Positions 6,289 through 8,273 of a DNA stretch of 8,273 nucleotides are shown in pieces. The notes beneath the pieces are model-generated. The model was not told the DNA's origin and did not search any database. It was given only the letters and a program-made list of their open reading frames with translations. The stretch comes from Clostridiales bacterium. GTDB taxonomy: Bacteria > Bacillota > Desulfitobacteriia > Desulfitobacteriales > Desulfitobacteriaceae. Location of the stretch: the NCBI GenBank assembly GCA_027357125.1, contig DAHVVW010000073.1, positions 1 to 8,273 on the forward strand, written 5' to 3'. Numbering within the stretch: position 1 is the first letter of the stretch; the number at the start of each line of letters is the position of its first letter. A program made the translations under genes and the position numbers.

Positions 6289-8273
6289 TCAGTTCTTTCC
6301 TTTCTCGGCGAGTGCCGCTTTAACTTTAGCCACAGTGATTGGCAAGTCGAAGAACCGGTGCCCGATAGCCCGGGAAACAGCGTTGACAATCGCCGGTGCC
6401 GTGGGAACTAAAGAACACTCGCCGGCACCTGCAGCACCGAACGGGCCATGTTCGTGCTTAACATCCAAATGAATAACCTTCGTTTCCGGGGCATCCTTGA
6501 TCCTGGGAATGCGGTAATTTCCAAAATTCTTGGTTTTGCCTGTGATGTACTCCTCTTTTAACGCCATGCCCAAGCCCATTAGAACTCCGCCTTCGAGCTG
6601 TCCCTCAACATTTTGGGGATTAACAGGAGTTCCGGTATCATGTGCCGCCACCACCCTAAGAACCTTGACTTTCCCTGTTTCGGTATTTAATTCTATCTCC
6701 GCCATTTGCGTACCAAAGGTATAGGTCTCATAAGCCAAACCCTGCCCCTCATCATCAAGCGGAGTAACCTCGGCAACATACTGTCCATAAGCATTAGGAA
6801 TATTCTGGCTATAAAGCTGAGCCAATCCCAGTGAAACTTCCGGGTTTTTCTGCGCTTTGACCAGCCCGTTCTTAAATACTAATTCTGTCGACGGAACCCC
6901 TAAAACCTTGGCCGCCCCCAGGAGCAAGTTGGCTCTGAATTTGTCCGCGGCTCTGAGAACTGCGTTCCCGGTGTTGTAAGTTTGCCTGCTGGCACAGGTG
7001 AACCCGCCATCCGGTGATCCAAAGGTATCACGGGTAGATACTTCAACCATGGCGTAAGGTATTTCCAACGCCTCGGCCGCGAGCTGGGCCATGACCGTGT
7101 CGAGTCCCTGTCCAATGTCAGCCGCTGCTGTAACCATTCGGACTTTGCCCTCAGGACTTAACTGCAGCATAACCTCGGACTTCTCCGCCAAACCTGTTTT
7201 GCCTGGGCCGAACCACATGGAAGCAATGCCAACACCTTTTCTGATTTTGCCCTCTTCCTGTTGGCTTTGGACCTTTGCTATAGCCTCTTGATAATCCGTC
7301 CTAAGAGCTGACAATGTTTCTAAATACCCGAGCTTCTCTTCCAATTGTTGCCCGGTGGCCGTTACATCTTTGCCCACGTAGCCATTGCGCCAACGCAATT
7401 CCAACGGGTCAAGGCCCAGCTTCTCAGCCAGTAAATCCATTTGCGTTTCCAGAGCAAAGGCAATCTGCGGCACCCCAAACCCACGCATGGCCCCGCTGGG
7501 TGGATTATTGGTATAGACCGCTTGTCCAGTCACTTTGACATGCGGAATGCGATAAGGTCCGGTGGCGTGTACCACCGCCCGAATGACGACCCCAGGACCA
7601 AATGAGAGATAAGCTCCGGTATCGGCAAGGAATTCCACTTCAAGTGCTTTTAAAACCCCTTCTTTCGTTGCCCCTAGGCGGTGTTTCATGTAGAAGGGAT
7701 GCCTTTTCGTTGTCCCCTGAAAGGATTCTTCGCGTGAGAACACGATTTTTACCGGCCTCTTCGTGAGATGCGCAGCCACAGCCAATAACCCCTGAATGGT
7801 AATGTCAAGCTTTCCGCCAAACCCGCCGCCGGTAACCGTTTGAATCACCCGAACTTTGTCTACGGGCAGGTTAACGACACCGGCCAACTCCGTGCGCAAA
7901 TGCTGGGCATTCTGGGTTCCGACCATCACTACCAGAACCCCCTCCGAATCAACATAAGCAACCCCTGCTTCCGATTCGAGATACGCATGCTCATAAGCCG
8001 GAGTCGTATAGATGTTCTCGATAACAATCTCGGCCTGCGCAAAACCCTCTGCGGCATTTCCTTTAGTCAGGGACTTGGCAAAGGCAATGTTCGGACTATC
8101 TTCATGAATACGGATATTTTCTTCCGCTGCCGCATGATGTGAATCGAAAAATACCGGGAGTTCTTCATACTCCACCACGACCTTGCCACATGCTTCCCTG
8201 GCTCTGTCCAGACTGTCCGCGACAACCAGCGCCACAGCATCGCCTGCAAAACGCACTTTGCCATCTGCAAGCA
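6289..8273 (-). CDS. Molybdopterin-binding catalytic subunit of a xanthine dehydrogenase-family hydroxylase (5' end outside window)
   Basis: This is the large Moco subunit, which hydroxylates its substrate with water-derived oxygen in the cytoplasm. The frame is open past the right edge: LADGK precedes VRFAGDAVALVVADS, so the GTG at 8256 is an internal Val and about 100 N-terminal residues are missing. About 660 residues are visible. Counting from 8256: KVRFAGDAVA region (1-9), GTQ (113-115), the Moco motif GGGFGGK (143-149), MRGFGVPQ (257-264), DIGQG (380-384), ASRQTYNTGNAV (422-433) and GAGE with the probable catalytic Glu613, aligned to bovine xanthine dehydrogenase Glu1261. Residue 150, aligned to bovine Glu802 just after GGK, is Leu. 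The Arg880 counterpart appears kept as Arg226 (IRAVVHATGPYRIP). This argues against plain xanthine as substrate, though it remains in the purine/aldehyde hydroxylase family. livH follows after 36 nt. No FAD or [2Fe-2S] partner is adjacent inside the window. Confidence 0.96.
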   Translation of the reverse strand, partial: LADGKVRFAGDAVALVVADSLDRAREACGKVVVEYEELPVFFDSHHAAAEENIRIHEDSPNIAFAKSLTKGNAAEGFAQAEIVIENIYTTPAYEHAYLESEAGVAYVDSEGVLVVMVGTQNAQHLRTELAGVVNLPVDKVRVIQTVTGGGFGGKLDITIQGLLAVAAHLTKRPVKIVFSREESFQGTTKRHPFYMKHRLGATKEGVLKALEVEFLADTGAYLSFGPGVVIRAVVHATGPYRIPHVKVTGQAVYTNNPPSGAMRGFGVPQIAFALETQMDLLAEKLGLDPLELRWRNGYVGKDVTATGQQLEEKLGYLETLSALRTDYQEAIAKVQSQQEEGKIRKGVGIASMWFGPGKTGLAEKSEVMLQLSPEGKVRMVTAAADIGQGLDTVMAQLAAEALEIPYAMVEVSTRDTFGSPDGGFTCASRQTYNTGNAVLRAADKFRANLLLGAAKVLGVPSTELVFKNGLVKAQKNPEVSLGLAQLYSQNIPNAYGQYVAEVTPLDDEGQGLAYETYTFGTQMAEIELNTETGKVKVLRVVAAHDTGTPVNPQNVEGQLEGGVLMGLGMALKEEYITGKTKNFGNYRIPRIKDAPETKVIHLDVKHEHGPFGAAGAGECSLVPTAPAIVNAVSRAIGHRFFDLPITVAKVKAALAEKGKN

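Noticed and set aside
7840..8142. Plus-strand 100-codon frame opposite the Mo subunit
   Set aside because: It is antisense to conserved Mo-subunit sequence and has no motif.
8067..8270. Minus-strand frame in another phase over the 5' end of the right-hand Mo subunit
   Set aside because: It overlaps the conserved VRFAGDAVALVVADS reading frame, which continues cleanly to the window edge, so no frameshift is needed.

Overview
The window is a single co-directional run of nine genes, all read from the minus strand (right to left); two of them are cut by the window edges. It combines a xanthine-dehydrogenase/CO-dehydrogenase-type molybdenum hydroxylase with a complete branched-chain-amino-acid-type (HAAT) ABC importer. 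In transcription order the genes are: a molybdopterin-binding catalytic subunit (6289-8273, N-terminus outside the window); permease livH (5389-6252); permease livM (4464-5402); ATPase livG (3693-4451); ATPase livF (2980-3696); a substrate-binding lipoprotein (1593-2867); an FAD subunit (612-1484); a [2Fe-2S] subunit (155-628); and the first 50 codons of a second molybdopterin-binding subunit (1-150, running off the left edge).

The host looks like a low-to-mid GC Gram-positive, most likely an anaerobic Firmicute. The grounds are GGAGG-type Shine-Dalgarno sites, frequent GTG/TTG starts, a periplasmic-type binding protein made as a lipoprotein (LPGC lipobox) with a Ser/Gly/Asn linker, and roughly balanced base composition. 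I cannot name a genus from the sequence.

The genes are tightly packed. livH/livM, livG/livF and FAD/[2Fe-2S] overlap, and livM/livG and [2Fe-2S]/Mo are separated by a few bases. Three short gaps break the run: 36 nt before livH, about 112 nt before the binding protein (with an unused strong Shine-Dalgarno), and about 108 nt after the binding protein (with a strong hairpin that has no U-tract). There is no gene-free stretch above 300 bases. I saw no RNA gene, mobile element, CRISPR array or clear promoter.

Inferred function: the ABC transporter imports a small organic compound, and the cytoplasmic molybdenum hydroxylase(s) oxidise it, passing electrons Moco -> two [2Fe-2S] -> FAD. The substrate is not established. 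Catalytic motifs (GGGFGGK, MRGFG, GAGE) are intact, but the position of the substrate-binding Glu of xanthine dehydrogenase appears to be Leu, so 'xanthine dehydrogenase' should be read as a family name only. The left group follows the FAD - FeS - Mo order of coxMSL-type operons. The right-hand Mo subunit has no partner subunits in the window and may share that pair.
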